From: JANNRR01 sp031401675
GTDB lineage: Bacteria > Pseudomonadota > Alphaproteobacteria > Rhodobacterales > Rhodobacteraceae
Assembly (NCBI GenBank): GCA_031401675.1
Contig: JANNRR010000105.1
Coordinates: 1 to 64,000, forward strand
Direction: 5' to 3'
DNA: 64,000 nt
In this document: one piece after another, positions 25,645 to 35,121 of the stretch
Layout of the letters: every line of letters begins with the position of its first letter
How positions within the stretch are numbered: the first letter of the stretch is position 1
The notes under the pieces: generated by a model
The model's database searches: none
Told to the model about the DNA's origin: nothing
What the model saw: the letters and a program-made list of their open reading frames with translations, nothing else
Translations under genes and position numbers: made by a program

Positions 25645-26918
25645 TCCGCCACTCCGGCCTGTTCGGCTGCGGCGCGCAGCAGCTGCATGTCGCCGGCCCG
25701 TCCGGCAAAGACCGCTTGCGCCTCGGTCCAGACCCGGGTTGCTTGCGCCGTGTCGCCCAGCACGCCATAGGCGGTGATCAGGCGGGCCCATTCCTCGGCA
25801 GGCCCGCCGTCGCTGGCCAACCGGGCCGACAGGCCCTCGACCATGCCCCGGATCATCTCGGTCCGCGCTTCCGGCGTCATGTCGGCGGCGGCTTCGACCT
25901 GATCGGCGGACGGCCCGGCCAGCGGCGTTTCCGGCGGCACCTCATAGCGCACCCCGGCCATTGCCGCGATCTGGCCGATCTGGGCGCGCAACGGTGCCAC
26001 CCAGGGGTCCTCGGGGCGGCTTTCGTCCAACAGCGGTTTCCACAGCCGAAAGGCCAGGTCGGGCCGCCCGATCTGGGCGAACAGCAGGCCGGAATAGTAG
26101 CGGGCGGTCGGATCGCGCGGATCGCGGGTCAGCGCCGCCGTCAGCGCCACTTCGGCTTCGGGCGAAACATAGCCGCCGGCGGCAAGGATCAGCAATTCGG
26201 CCAGCACGACCTGATCGCGCGCCGTCGCCTGATCGCCGCGCAGCCGGACCACGCTGGTCTGCGCCCGGGCGGCAGCGGCAAAATTGCCAAGCGCCGCCTC
26301 GTGCTCTGTCAGCAGGCTCTGGCCCTGCAGGTCGTCCGGCCGGCTGGCGACGGCCTGGCGCAGGTCGGCGATCTGGTCGAGATAGGCGGGATCGGCGGGC
26401 GGTTGGGCTGGCGCGGTCCCGGCAGGCGTGTTGGCGGAAGCACTGGCCCCGGCAGTCGCGGCCTGCGCCGCCATCTCGGCCTCGGCTTCGGCCTGCACCG
26501 GACGCGTGGCACGAAAGCCTTCCGCCTGCTCAATCCGGGTGGCATGGGCCATATCCGGATAGCCCGGCGCCCCGATCCGCAGATAAAGCACGGCACCAGC
26601 CGCCAGCAGCAGGATCAGCACCAACACCAGCGCCCGGGTCTGGCCGGGCGGCGCGGCCATCGGGCGGCCATCGGCAGTGGCGACGCGGTCCGCCTCCAGC
26701 ACCCGGCGCGACACCTCGGCCTTCAGGCGCGACGCCGTTTCCGGGTCGACCAGCCCACGCCCCTGGTCGCGCTCGATCTCGCGCATCTGGTCGCGGTAGA
26801 CGGCCAGGTCCTGCTGCCCGGGCTGCATCGTCCGCCCGCGCGCCAAAGCCGCCAGCAGCAGCAGCAGCGCCGCGCCGGTCAGTGCCAGTGCCGCGATCCA
26901 GAACCCCCAGAATTCCAT
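25641..26918 (-). CDS. ccmI: Cytochrome c biogenesis protein CcmI
   Basis: A 425-residue inner-membrane component of the cytochrome c maturation apparatus that presents apocytochrome to the haem lyase. The N-terminal helix (MEFWGFWIAALALTGAALLLLLAAL), the basic loop VYRDQMREIERDQ with LKAEVSRRVL, and a second helix (ALVLVLILLLAAGAVLYL) make up CcmI-1; the periplasmic part is a TPR domain. The ATG at 26918 begins the first membrane segment. First gene of ccmI-ruvX-DUF1289. Confidence 0.92.
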   Translation of the reverse strand: MEFWGFWIAALALTGAALLLLLAALARGRTMQPGQQDLAVYRDQMREIERDQGRGLVDPETASRLKAEVSRRVLEADRVATADGRPMAAPPGQTRALVLVLILLLAAGAVLYLRIGAPGYPDMAHATRIEQAEGFRATRPVQAEAEAEMAAQAATAGASASANTPAGTAPAQPPADPAYLDQIADLRQAVASRPDDLQGQSLLTEHEAALGNFAAAARAQTSVVRLRGDQATARDQVVLAELLILAAGGYVSPEAEVALTAALTRDPRDPTARYYSGLLFAQIGRPDLAFRLWKPLLDESRPEDPWVAPLRAQIGQIAAMAGVRYEVPPETPLAGPSADQVEAAADMTPEARTEMIRGMVEGLSARLASDGGPAEEWARLITAYGVLGDTAQATRVWTEAQAVFAGRAGDMQLLRAAAEQAGVAE

Positions 26919-27120
26919 GCGCCCTCCGCCCTCCGTCGTGCCCCATGTAAGGCCTGTGGCCGCAGCGCAAAAGGCCCAAATCGACGCGGCAGCGCCGGGC
27001 ACGCTGGCGGCACACCATGTCGCATTCCGCCCGATTGTGCCGAATTGCACCTTGGACCGGGCGGTGGCGCATTGCATAACACCACCAGGATGCCGCGACC
27101 GCACGCGAAAGGCCGACCCG

Positions 27121-28368
27121 ATGACGCGCTACTCTGCCTTTGCCATTGCCCGCGAAGCCCTGCGCCATCACCTGGGGTGGGAAAGGGCCTGGCGCGCGCC
27201 CGAACCGAAACCGGCCTATGACGCGGTGATCATCGGTGCCGGCGGGCACGGGCTGGCCACCGCCTATTACATTGGCAAGAACCACGGGCTGACCAACGTC
27301 GCGGTGCTCGAAAAGGGCTGGCTCGGCGGCGGCAACACCGGGCGCAACACCACCATCATCCGCTCCAACTACCTGCAGGACCCCTCGGCCGCCATCTACG
27401 AAAAGGCCCGCAGCCTGTATGAAACCCTGAGCCAGGACCTGAACTACAACGTCATGTTCTCGCCCCGCGGCGTCATGATGCTGGCCCAGACCCACCACGA
27501 GGTGCGCGGCTACCGGCGCACCGCGCATGCCAACGCGCTGCAGGGCGTGGAGACCGAGTTCATCACCCCCGACCGGGTCAAGGAATTGTGCCCGATCATG
27601 AACATCTCCGGTCCGCGCTATCCGGTCCTCGGCGCGCTCTGGCAACCGCGCGGCGGCACGGCGCGGCATGACGCCGTGGCCTGGGGCTATGCCCGCGCCT
27701 GCTCCGCCATGGGCATGGACATCATCCAGGAATGCGAAGTGACCGGCGTGCGGACCGAAGCGGGCGAGGTGCGCGGTGTCGACACCACCAAAGGCTACAT
27801 CGGCTGCAAGAAACTGGGGATCGTCGTCGCCGGCCACTCCTCCCGCGTTGCCGAAATGGCCGGATTCCGGCTGCCGGTGGAGAGCCTCGCCCTGCAGGCG
27901 CTGGTGTCCGAGCCGATAAAGCCCTGCATGGATGTGGTGGTGATGGCCAACACCGTGCATGGCTACATGAGCCAGTCCGACAAGGGCGAGATGGTGATCG
28001 GCGGCGGCACCGACGGCTTCAACAACTACACCCAACGCGGCTCGTTCCACCATATCGAAGAGACGCTGCGGGCGCTGATCGAAACCTTCCCGATGATCTC
28101 GCGGCTGAAAATGCTGCGCCAATGGGGCGGCATCGTCGACATGACCGGCGACCGGTCCCCCATCATCAGCAAAACCCCGGTCGGCAATGTGTTCATCAAC
28201 TGCGGCTGGGGAACGGGCGGCTTCAAGGCCATCCCTGGGTCTGGTTGGGCGATGGCGGAACTGATGGCAATAGGCGAGCCGGGGCCGCTGGCGGCGGCGT
28301 TCGGAATGGAGCGGTTCCGCGAGGGGCGGTTCATCGACGAGTCAGTGGCGGCGGGGGTGGCGCATTGA
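27121..28368 (+). CDS. soxB: Sarcosine oxidase beta subunit
   Basis: A 415-residue flavoprotein subunit that oxidatively demethylates sarcosine to glycine in the heterotetrameric enzyme. It has the dinucleotide-binding motif AVIIGAGGHGLATAYYIG, TGRNTTIIRSNY, and GGTARHDAVAWGYAR, whose histidine corresponds to the covalent FMN attachment site. The ATG at 27121 begins the conserved region. Normally soxD follows directly; here an unrelated gene lies between, starting 15 bases after the soxB stop. Confidence 0.95.
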   Translation: MTRYSAFAIAREALRHHLGWERAWRAPEPKPAYDAVIIGAGGHGLATAYYIGKNHGLTNVAVLEKGWLGGGNTGRNTTIIRSNYLQDPSAAIYEKARSLYETLSQDLNYNVMFSPRGVMMLAQTHHEVRGYRRTAHANALQGVETEFITPDRVKELCPIMNISGPRYPVLGALWQPRGGTARHDAVAWGYARACSAMGMDIIQECEVTGVRTEAGEVRGVDTTKGYIGCKKLGIVVAGHSSRVAEMAGFRLPVESLALQALVSEPIKPCMDVVVMANTVHGYMSQSDKGEMVIGGGTDGFNNYTQRGSFHHIEETLRALIETFPMISRLKMLRQWGGIVDMTGDRSPIISKTPVGNVFINCGWGTGGFKAIPGSGWAMAELMAIGEPGPLAAAFGMERFREGRFIDESVAAGVAH

Positions 28369-28382
28369 TCCTACTGCCCCCA

Positions 28383-28943
28383 ATGCAAGATAACGCCGAG
28401 ACGATTCGGCGATTGCGTTTGCTTGGTGGAGCTTCTGCAATTCTGGGTGGGGTTGACCAAGACGAAACCTCGTTTGATTCTGATCGCGAACTGTTTCGCG
28501 GAGCACTCTTCTGTGCTATGCATTCCACATTTGAGTTTGGGATGCGCCAGATCATTCACTTTCTGGCAATGAGCTTGTCAATTGACCCTGCCGACCTTTG
28601 GAAGTTGAACGCTGGTGGAATAAGGCAGCTAGCGACTTATCTGAAAAGGAAGAGCTATTTTCTGGAATTATTTTCGAGTCCAAGTTGGCAAAACGTCGAG
28701 TCCCTTGCTGATTTGCGCAACCTCTATTCTCATTCCGATGGTTGGAGCGATGTGAATTGGACCAAGGCTGAGGTCGATTTTTTCACGGGTATTGGATTCA
28801 AAGAGATGGTCGGGCTTCATGCATCGGGAGTGACGCGGCGCTTCATGATTGGGGCGTCCGCACTTGAAAGGCTTACCGAGTTCTACGCAGGTTTGATTGA
28901 AAGTGCTCACGAAGAGATGAGGACTGCCCATGCTCACCCTTGA
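28383..28943 (+). CDS. HEPN-family protein within the sarcosine oxidase operon
   Basis: A 186-residue, mostly helical protein. The segment LADLRNLYSHSDGW contains Arg112-Asn-Leu-Tyr-Ser-His117, a match to the R-x4-6-H motif of HEPN ribonucleases, preceded by a helix-rich N-terminal half (ALFCAMHSTFEFGMRQIIHF). No second domain is seen. Stand-alone HEPN proteins include RNases of toxin-antitoxin and antiphage systems, and also inactive binders. The gene is clearly less GC-rich than the sox genes and overlaps the start of soxD by 14 bases, so it looks acquired yet translationally coupled. No partner MNT-type nucleotidyltransferase gene is adjacent. An upstream TTG at 28365 is an alternative start. 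Confidence 0.65.
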   Translation: MQDNAETIRRLRLLGGASAILGGVDQDETSFDSDRELFRGALFCAMHSTFEFGMRQIIHFLAMSLSIDPADLWKLNAGGIRQLATYLKRKSYFLELFSSPSWQNVESLADLRNLYSHSDGWSDVNWTKAEVDFFTGIGFKEMVGLHASGVTRRFMIGASALERLTEFYAGLIESAHEEMRTAHAHP

Positions 28944-29253
28944 ATGCCCCTACTGCCGCGCGCACTGCGATGAAACCGAGCTTGCCCCCGGCGGTCAGGC
29001 GCACCTGAAACGCCACGGCCCGGGCGCCACCGACGCCGACTTCGAATCCTACATGTTCGCCCGCTCCAACCCGCGCGGCGTGCATTTCGAACGCTGGCGG
29101 CACGCCTATGGCTGCGGCAAATGGTTCCTTGCTGCCCGCTGTACGCTGACCCTCGAAGTGTTCGGCACCTACAAGGCGCAAACCCCGGAACCGCCGCCCG
29201 AAATCATTGCAGCCATCAAAGCCAAAAGACCCGACTGGAATCCCGCACCATGA
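28930..29253 (+). CDS. soxD: Sarcosine oxidase delta subunit
   Basis: A 107-residue zinc-binding subunit of heterotetrameric sarcosine oxidase. The zinc ligands come from CPYCRAHCDETE near the N-terminus and the later C-G-x-W region (HAYGCGKWFLAARC). Its ATG lies inside the end of the HEPN-type gene and its stop overlaps the soxA start. Confidence 0.93.
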   Translation: MLTLECPYCRAHCDETELAPGGQAHLKRHGPGATDADFESYMFARSNPRGVHFERWRHAYGCGKWFLAARCTLTLEVFGTYKAQTPEPPPEIIAAIKAKRPDWNPAP

Positions 29254-32200
29254 GCACCCGTCTGGCCAAAGGCGGCCGCCTGATCGACCGCAGCGCGAAG
29301 CAGGATTTCACCTTCAACGGCAAGCGCCTGAGCGGATTCAAAGGCGACACGCTCGCCTCCGCCCTCCTCGCCAACGACCAGCTGCTGATCGGCCGCAGCT
29401 TCAAGTACCACCGCCCGCGCGGCATCGTGGCGGCGGGACCGGAAGAACCGAACGCAATCTTCAACATGGGGGCAGAGGGGCGGTTCGAGCCGAACCAGCG
29501 CGCCACCACCACCGAACTCTACGACGGCCTGACCGCCGCCAGCCAGAACCACTGGCCCAGCCTCGAATGGGATATCGGCGCGCTGAACGGCCTGTTCGCG
29601 CGGTTGCTGCCCGCCGGCTTCTACTACAAGACCTTCATCCACCCGCGCGCCTTCTGGAAACACGTGTTCGAGCCCTTCATCCGCCAATCGGCAGGGCTTG
29701 GCCGCGCCCCGAAAGATCGCGACGCCGACCGTTACGAACATATCCATGCCTTCACCGACGTGCTGGTGATCGGTGGCGGCATTGCGGGGCTCAGGGCCGC
29801 CCATGCCGCCGCGACGGCGGGTGCAAAGGTCATGCTGATCGAACAGACCGCCAACTGGGGCGGACGCGCGGCAGTGGACGAAGAGGCCATCGACGGCCAA
29901 TCCGCGCAGGACTGGATCGACGCGACCCTCACTGCCCTGCACCTGATGGACAACGTCACCCTGCGCAGCCGCACTACGGGGGCAGGCGTCTATGACCACG
30001 GCTACATCCTGGCGGATGAGAGGGTCGCCGACCATACCCCCGGCGATGGCCGCCCGAAGCACCGGCTCTGGCGGATACGCGCTGCCCGCACCGTCATTGC
30101 CACCGGGGCGATCGAGCGCCCGCTGGCCTTCGCCGGCAATGACATTCCCGGGGTGATGCTGGCTGCCGCCGTGCGCGATTACGTGGTGAACTACGCCACC
30201 TCGCCCGGCGACCGCACCGTGGTGGTCACCAACAACGATGATGCCTACTGCACCGCCATCGCCCTGCATCAGGCCGGGTTGACCGTTCCGTTGATCATTG
30301 ACGCCCGCGCCAAAGCCGACGGCCCGCTGCCTGCCCGGGCCCGGGCCATGGGTATCCGCGTCGAAACCGGCAAGGCCATCGCATCGGTCAAGGGCGGCAA
30401 CCGTGTCACCGGCGTGTCGCTCTGCGCCCAGGCCGGTGAAGGTGCCGGGCTGGAAGATGTCGCCTGCGATGCAGTCGCCATGTCGGGCGGCTGGTCGCCG
30501 GTGGTGCACCTGTGGTCGCACTGCGGCGGCAAGCTGATCTGGGACGCGGCGCAGGCGCATTTCCACCCCGATCCGGCCCGCCCGCCGACCGGGGCCGATG
30601 GCACCGGCATAGTGCTGGCCGCCGGGGCCGCCAACGGCATTCTGACCACCGCCGAAGCGCTGGCCGATGCCACCGAGGCCGGCGGGGTCGCGGCGCTGCA
30701 GGCCAAAGGCCAGACCGGTGCGGCGCGCCAACCCTATGCATCAAACCTGCATGAAAGCTGCATGGAACCCATATGGGTGATGCCGCAGGGGGCGGGCATC
30801 CGGAAACGCGCCAAGATGTGGCTCGACTATCAGAACGACGTCAAGGTTTCCGACGTGCAACTGGCCGCGCGCGAAGGCTACGAAAGCGTCGAACATACCA
30901 AACGCTACACCACTTTGGGGATGGCGACCGATCAGGGAAAGCTGAGCAACATCAACGGCCTGGCCATACTAGCCCAGTCGCTGAATGCCCCGATCCCGCA
31001 GGTCGGCACCACCACCTTCCGCCCGCCCTACACGCCGGTGACGATCGGCGCCTTGGCCGGCGAGGCGCGGGGCGATCTGTTCCAGCCGCTGCGGCGCACC
31101 CCGATCCATGAATGGCATGAGAAATCAGGGGCTTACTTCGAACCCGTCGGCTTCTGGCGCCGCCCCTACTGCTTCCCGCGCGGCGCGGAGTCGCACGCCG
31201 AGGCTGTGATCCGCGAGGTGAACAACACCCGCCAGGCCCTTGGATTACTTGACGCTTCCACCTTGGGAAAACTGATCGTCAAAGGCCCTGATGCCGGCCG
31301 CTTCCTCGACATGCTCTACACCGGCGTCATGTCCAGCCTGCCGGTCGGCAAGTGCCGCTATGGCCTGATGTGCACCGAAAACGGCTTTCTGTCCGACGAC
31401 GGCGTGGTGGCGCGGATTGATGAAGATACCTGGCTTTGTCACACCACCACCGGCGGCGCCGACCGCATCCATGCCCATATGGAGGATTGGCTGCAATGCG
31501 AATGGTGGGATTGGCAGGTCCATGTCGCCAATGTCACCGAACACTATGCGCAAATTGCAGTCGTCGGCCCCAACGCTCGGAAACTGCTGGAGAAAATCGG
31601 CGGCATGGATGTCAGCCAAGCCGCATTGCCGTTCATGGGCTGGGCCGATGGCGTGCTGGGCGACGTGCGCGCCCGGGTCTTCCGGATCAGCTTTTCGGGC
31701 GAGTTGAGCTATGAGGTTGCGGTTCCGGCGTCGCAGGGGCTGGCGTTCTGGCAGCTTCTGCATGACGCCGGTGCCGAATTCGGGGTGATGCCTTACGGCA
31801 CCGAGGCGCTGCATGTGATGCGGGCGGAAAAGGGCTTCATCATGATCGGCGATGAGACCGACGGCACGGTCATTCCGCAGGACCTCGGGCTGGGCTGGGC
31901 GATTTCCAAAAAGAAGCCGGACTACCTCGGCAAACGCGGGCAGGAACGCACCCACATGACAGATCCCGACCGCTGGCGGCTGGTGGGGCTGGAAACCGAG
32001 GATGGCTCGGTGATCCCGGATGGTGCCTATGCGGTGGCACACGGGGTCAACGAAAACGGCCAGAGGAATACCGAAGGTCGTGTGACATCAACCTATTATA
32101 GCCCGACACTGAAGCGCGGAATTGCCATGGGCCTGATTGCGCGCGGGCCAGAGCGGACGGGTGAAACCGTCCGCTTCGCCACGCTGACCGGCAAGGATGT

Positions 32201-32261
32201 GCCGGCCAGGATCGTCGATCCGGTGTTTTATGACAAGGCGGGAGAGAAGCAGAATGGCTGA
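29250..32261 (+). CDS. soxA: Sarcosine oxidase alpha subunit
   Basis: A 1003-residue subunit that binds NAD and tetrahydrofolate and delivers the methylene group as 5,10-methylene-THF. The N-terminal region has the 2Fe-2S-like fold segment GFKGDTLASALLANDQ and the YHRPRGIVAAGPEEPNA motif, then a nucleotide-binding site (VIGGGIAGLRAAHAAA), and the C-terminal aminomethyltransferase (GcvT-like) domain begins near residue 630. The ATG overlaps the soxD TGA. Full length. Confidence 0.96.
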   Translation: MSTRLAKGGRLIDRSAKQDFTFNGKRLSGFKGDTLASALLANDQLLIGRSFKYHRPRGIVAAGPEEPNAIFNMGAEGRFEPNQRATTTELYDGLTAASQNHWPSLEWDIGALNGLFARLLPAGFYYKTFIHPRAFWKHVFEPFIRQSAGLGRAPKDRDADRYEHIHAFTDVLVIGGGIAGLRAAHAAATAGAKVMLIEQTANWGGRAAVDEEAIDGQSAQDWIDATLTALHLMDNVTLRSRTTGAGVYDHGYILADERVADHTPGDGRPKHRLWRIRAARTVIATGAIERPLAFAGNDIPGVMLAAAVRDYVVNYATSPGDRTVVVTNNDDAYCTAIALHQAGLTVPLIIDARAKADGPLPARARAMGIRVETGKAIASVKGGNRVTGVSLCAQAGEGAGLEDVACDAVAMSGGWSPVVHLWSHCGGKLIWDAAQAHFHPDPARPPTGADGTGIVLAAGAANGILTTAEALADATEAGGVAALQAKGQTGAARQPYASNLHESCMEPIWVMPQGAGIRKRAKMWLDYQNDVKVSDVQLAAREGYESVEHTKRYTTLGMATDQGKLSNINGLAILAQSLNAPIPQVGTTTFRPPYTPVTIGALAGEARGDLFQPLRRTPIHEWHEKSGAYFEPVGFWRRPYCFPRGAESHAEAVIREVNNTRQALGLLDASTLGKLIVKGPDAGRFLDMLYTGVMSSLPVGKCRYGLMCTENGFLSDDGVVARIDEDTWLCHTTTGGADRIHAHMEDWLQCEWWDWQVHVANVTEHYAQIAVVGPNARKLLEKIGGMDVSQAALPFMGWADGVLGDVRARVFRISFSGELSYEVAVPASQGLAFWQLLHDAGAEFGVMPYGTEALHVMRAEKGFIMIGDETDGTVIPQDLGLGWAISKKKPDYLGKRGQERTHMTDPDRWRLVGLETEDGSVIPDGAYAVAHGVNENGQRNTEGRVTSTYYSPTLKRGIAMGLIARGPERTGETVRFATLTGKDVPARIVDPVFYDKAGEKQNG

Positions 32262-32814
32262 TCCGGTCAGTGCCCTGCAAGGCGCGCGCTTCGACGGCTA
32301 TGCGCAGATAAGCGAGGTCGGGCCGGTCGGAATGATCAGCCTGCGCGGCAATCCTGCGGAACTGGCGACGGCGGTTCAGGCCGTTGTCGGTCTGGCCATG
32401 CCCGGCCCGCGCCGGATCGAGACGGCGGGGGAGCGCGGCGTCGGCTGGATGTCACCGGACGAGTTTCTGCTGATCATGCCCTATGCCGAAGTCCGGGTTG
32501 CGTTGGAAAGGCTGCACACCGCATTGAAAGGCCGGCACTTTCTGGCAGTCGATGTATCAGACGCCCGGGCAGTGTTCCGCATCAATGGGCCGAAAGCCCG
32601 CGAAGTTCTGGCCAAGCTGTGTCCGGTCGATCTGTCCCCCGGCGCGTTCCAACCCGGCGAATTGCGGCGCACGCGGGCGGCGCAGGTGGCGGCAGCGATC
32701 TGGATCAGCGGGCCGGACGAATTCACCCTGGTCAGTTTCCGGTCGGTGGCGGCCTATGTGTTCGGCATTCTGACTGCCTCGGCGACACCGGGGGGCGAGG
32801 TCGGACTGTTCTGA
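32254..32814 (+). CDS. soxG: Sarcosine oxidase gamma subunit
   Basis: A 186-residue subunit, a GcvT-like fold without its own active site (MSPDEFLLIMPYAEVRVALE, DVSDARAVFRINGPKAREVL). GGAGAGAAG precedes the ATG, which overlaps the end of soxA. It closes the sox operon. Confidence 0.94.
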   Translation: MADPVSALQGARFDGYAQISEVGPVGMISLRGNPAELATAVQAVVGLAMPGPRRIETAGERGVGWMSPDEFLLIMPYAEVRVALERLHTALKGRHFLAVDVSDARAVFRINGPKAREVLAKLCPVDLSPGAFQPGELRRTRAAQVAAAIWISGPDEFTLVSFRSVAAYVFGILTASATPGGEVGLF

Positions 32815-32898
32815 CGCACGCCCCCTTGACCTTGCCCGCCCGAAGGCCCTTATTCCACGTGAATGCGGCAACAATTCCCTGCTTGAAAAGGATACCCG

Positions 32899-33498
32899 AT
32901 GGCCTTTACCCTTCCCGATCTGCCCTATGCCCACGATGCGCTCGCCGCACTGGGCATGTCGAAAGAAACCTTTGAATATCATCACGATATCCACCACAAG
33001 GCCTATGTCGACAACGGCAACAAGCTGATCGCCGGGACCGAGTGGGAGGCCAAGTCGGTCGAGGAAATCGTGGCGGGCACCTACAATCCGACCGCCGTGG
33101 CGCAATCGGGCATTTTCAACAATGCCAGCCAGCACTGGAATCACGCGCAGTTCTGGCAGATGATGGGGCCGGGCGGCAGAGCGATGCCGGGGGCGCTGGA
33201 AAAGGCCCTCACCGACAGCTTCGGCTCGGTGCAGAAGTTCAAGGATGATTTCGCCGCCGCCGGCGCCGGCCAGTTCGGATCGGGCTGGGCCTGGCTGGTC
33301 AAGGACAAGACCGGCGCGCTGAAGGTCACCAAGACCGAGAATGGCGTGAACCCGCTGTGCTTCGGGCAGACGGCGCTGTTGGGTTGCGATGTGTGGGAAC
33401 ATTCATATTACATCGATTTCCGCAACAAGCGCCCGGCCTACCTTGCCAACTTCCTCGACAAGCTGGTGAACTGGGAAAACGTCGCCTCACGGCTTTGA
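32899..33498 (+). CDS. sodB: Superoxide dismutase (Fe type)
   Basis: A 199-residue cytosolic superoxide dismutase. Metal ligands appear in FEYHHDIHHKAYV, SQHWNHAQFW and DVWEHSYYIDF. The FNNASQHWNH segment carries the Gln characteristic of iron enzymes, and the later NGVNPL stretch lacks the Gln used by manganese enzymes, so iron is favoured. A protein of this type protects against superoxide, suitably placed after a hydrogen peroxide-forming oxidase. AAAAGGA lies before the ATG. Confidence 0.95.
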   Translation: MAFTLPDLPYAHDALAALGMSKETFEYHHDIHHKAYVDNGNKLIAGTEWEAKSVEEIVAGTYNPTAVAQSGIFNNASQHWNHAQFWQMMGPGGRAMPGALEKALTDSFGSVQKFKDDFAAAGAGQFGSGWAWLVKDKTGALKVTKTENGVNPLCFGQTALLGCDVWEHSYYIDFRNKRPAYLANFLDKLVNWENVASRL

Positions 33499-33499
33499 G

Positions 33500-34396
33500 G
33501 TGACGTCAAGACGCGGTTTTCTGAAGGGCCTGCTGGGGGTGACTCTCGCGGGCATTTTCGTCGGACTGTACGGCGCGCTGATCGAGCCGGGCTGGCGGTT
33601 GCGGGTGCAGCGCTGGCAGGTCAGAAGCCCGGGCTGGGGCAGCAATCAGCCGATCCGCATCGTGATGGTGGCCGATCTGCATGCGGGCGAGCCGAACATG
33701 GGCCCGGCCCGCATGGCGCGGATCGTGGCACGGGCCAATGCGCTGGGCGGCGAACTGATCCTGCTGATGGGCGACTACCGCGCCACCCACCCCTATCAGA
33801 CCCGCTATATCTGGGTGGAGGAACTGGCCCCGATTGTTGCCGGACTGACCGCGCCGATGGGCGTCTATGCCATCCTGGGCAATCATGACTGGCGTGAGGA
33901 TGATGCGGCCCTGCGCAGCAAAGCCGGGCCGACGCGGGTGCAGCGCGGGTTGGCGGCGGCGGGTCTGCAGGTTCTGGCCAATCGGGCGGTGCGGCTGGAA
34001 ACCGCCAAGGGGCCGTTCTGGCTGGCGGGGTTGGACAGCCAGGCCGCCTTCAGCTTTCGGTTCGTGCCCGACCGCCCTGGGGCCGATGATCTGCCCGGCA
34101 CGCTGGCGCAGATCAGCGACGATGCCCCGGCGATCCTGCTGGCGCACGAGCCGGACATTTTTCCCGAGGTACCCGACCGGATCGCGCTGACCCTGTCGGG
34201 ACATACCCATCGCGGTCAGGTCCGCCTGTTCGGCTGGGCCCCGGTTGTGCCATCGCGGTTCGGGGCGCGCTATCTGTACGGCCCGGTCGTCGAGAACGGG
34301 CGGACGCTGGTCGTATCCGGCGGGCTTGGCTGCTCGGGTCTGCCGATCCGCTTTGGCAGCCCGCCGGAATTGACGGTGGTGGAATTGAGCAGCTGA
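33500..34396 (+). CDS. TAT-exported metallophosphoesterase
   Basis: A 298-residue calcineurin-type phosphoesterase. The metal-binding motifs DLHAGEPN, GDY, GNHDW and SGHTHRGQ are all present in order. The N-terminus (SRRGFLKGLLGVTLAGIFVG) carries a twin arginine before a hydrophobic segment, so it is either TAT-exported or anchored in the membrane with the catalytic part outside. The closest known activity is UDP-diacylglucosamine or general phosphodiester hydrolysis; not assigned. GTG start one base after the sodB stop implies co-transcription with sodB. Confidence 0.85.
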   Translation: MTSRRGFLKGLLGVTLAGIFVGLYGALIEPGWRLRVQRWQVRSPGWGSNQPIRIVMVADLHAGEPNMGPARMARIVARANALGGELILLMGDYRATHPYQTRYIWVEELAPIVAGLTAPMGVYAILGNHDWREDDAALRSKAGPTRVQRGLAAAGLQVLANRAVRLETAKGPFWLAGLDSQAAFSFRFVPDRPGADDLPGTLAQISDDAPAILLAHEPDIFPEVPDRIALTLSGHTHRGQVRLFGWAPVVPSRFGARYLYGPVVENGRTLVVSGGLGCSGLPIRFGSPPELTVVELSS

Positions 34397-34440
34397 GCAA
34401 AGGCTGCCGTACGTGCGGTCCTGTCACTGCAAGACGGACA

Positions 34441-35007
34441 TCAGGCCAGCGCGCGCAAGGCGCCGGTCAGCGCCTCCAGCCCGTCGATCACCGTCACAAA
34501 ACCGCGCAGGGTGGCATCGGCGAAGCCCTCGGCGATCAGATGGTCGATCAGCACGACCAGTGGCGACCAGTAGCCCGCGGTATTCAGCAGATAGATTGGC
34601 TTGGCATGCAGCCCAAGTTGCCGCCAGGTCAGCACCTCGAAGAACTCGTCCAGCGACCCGGCACCCCCGGCCAGCACCACGATGGCATCAGAATTCATGT
34701 GCATCACCTTCTTGCGCTCGTGCATGTCTTCGGTGATCACCAGCGTGTTCAGATCGGTCTTGCCGACCTCGCGGTTCATCAGATGGATCGGAATCACGCC
34801 GAAGGTCGCGCCCCCGGCAGTCTGGGCGGCGCGGGCGACCGTGCCCATCAGGCCGACGTCGCCTGCACCATAGACCAGCCGCAGGCCAAGCGTCGCCAGC
34901 AGCGTGCCCACAGACCGGGCGTCCTGTTCAAACGCCGGGTTTTGCCCCATCCGCGATCCGCAGAACACGCAAACCGAACGCAGGGGGGGCTGACTTTCGC
35001 GCAACAT
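34441..35007 (-). CDS. LOG-family protein (cytokinin riboside phosphoribohydrolase-like)
   Basis: A 188-residue Rossmann-fold protein of the LOG/TIGR00730 group, which releases a base from nucleoside monophosphates. The family motif MHERKKVMHMNSDAIVVLAG is clear, and GGAGSLDEFFEVLTWRQLG follows. The canonical PGGxGTxxE motif reads AGGAGSLDE here, with alanine for the first proline and serine for the threonine; the catalytic Glu is retained. The ATG at 35007 fits homologous lengths; the open frame upstream is accidental. Divergent from the LysM gene. Confidence 0.85.
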   Translation of the reverse strand: MLRESQPPLRSVCVFCGSRMGQNPAFEQDARSVGTLLATLGLRLVYGAGDVGLMGTVARAAQTAGGATFGVIPIHLMNREVGKTDLNTLVITEDMHERKKVMHMNSDAIVVLAGGAGSLDEFFEVLTWRQLGLHAKPIYLLNTAGYWSPLVVLIDHLIAEGFADATLRGFVTVIDGLEALTGALRALA

Positions 35008-35034
35008 ATGGGGATTCTTTCGGAAAAGGGTGCT

Positions 35035-35063
35035 TTGACCCCTGATAGCTGGGTTGATATGGT
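35035..35063 (+). promoter_or_regulatory. Possible sigma-70 promoter of the LysM gene
   Basis: TTGACC and TATGGT separated by 17 bases, 59 bases before the LysM-protein start. This is a good match to the consensus in otherwise GC-rich DNA. It lies in the 114-base gap between divergent genes. Confidence 0.45.
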
Positions 35064-35121
35064 CGCTCAAGCGCGGGCCAAAAAAACTTGGGGAAGGGCA
35101 CCGCGCATCAGGAAAGTGCCA

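Noticed and set aside
26530..28122. Minus-strand frame of about 530 codons opposite soxB
   Set aside because: It overlaps the well-supported ccmI and soxB genes in wrong frames and shows the His/Gly/Arg bias typical of shadow frames.
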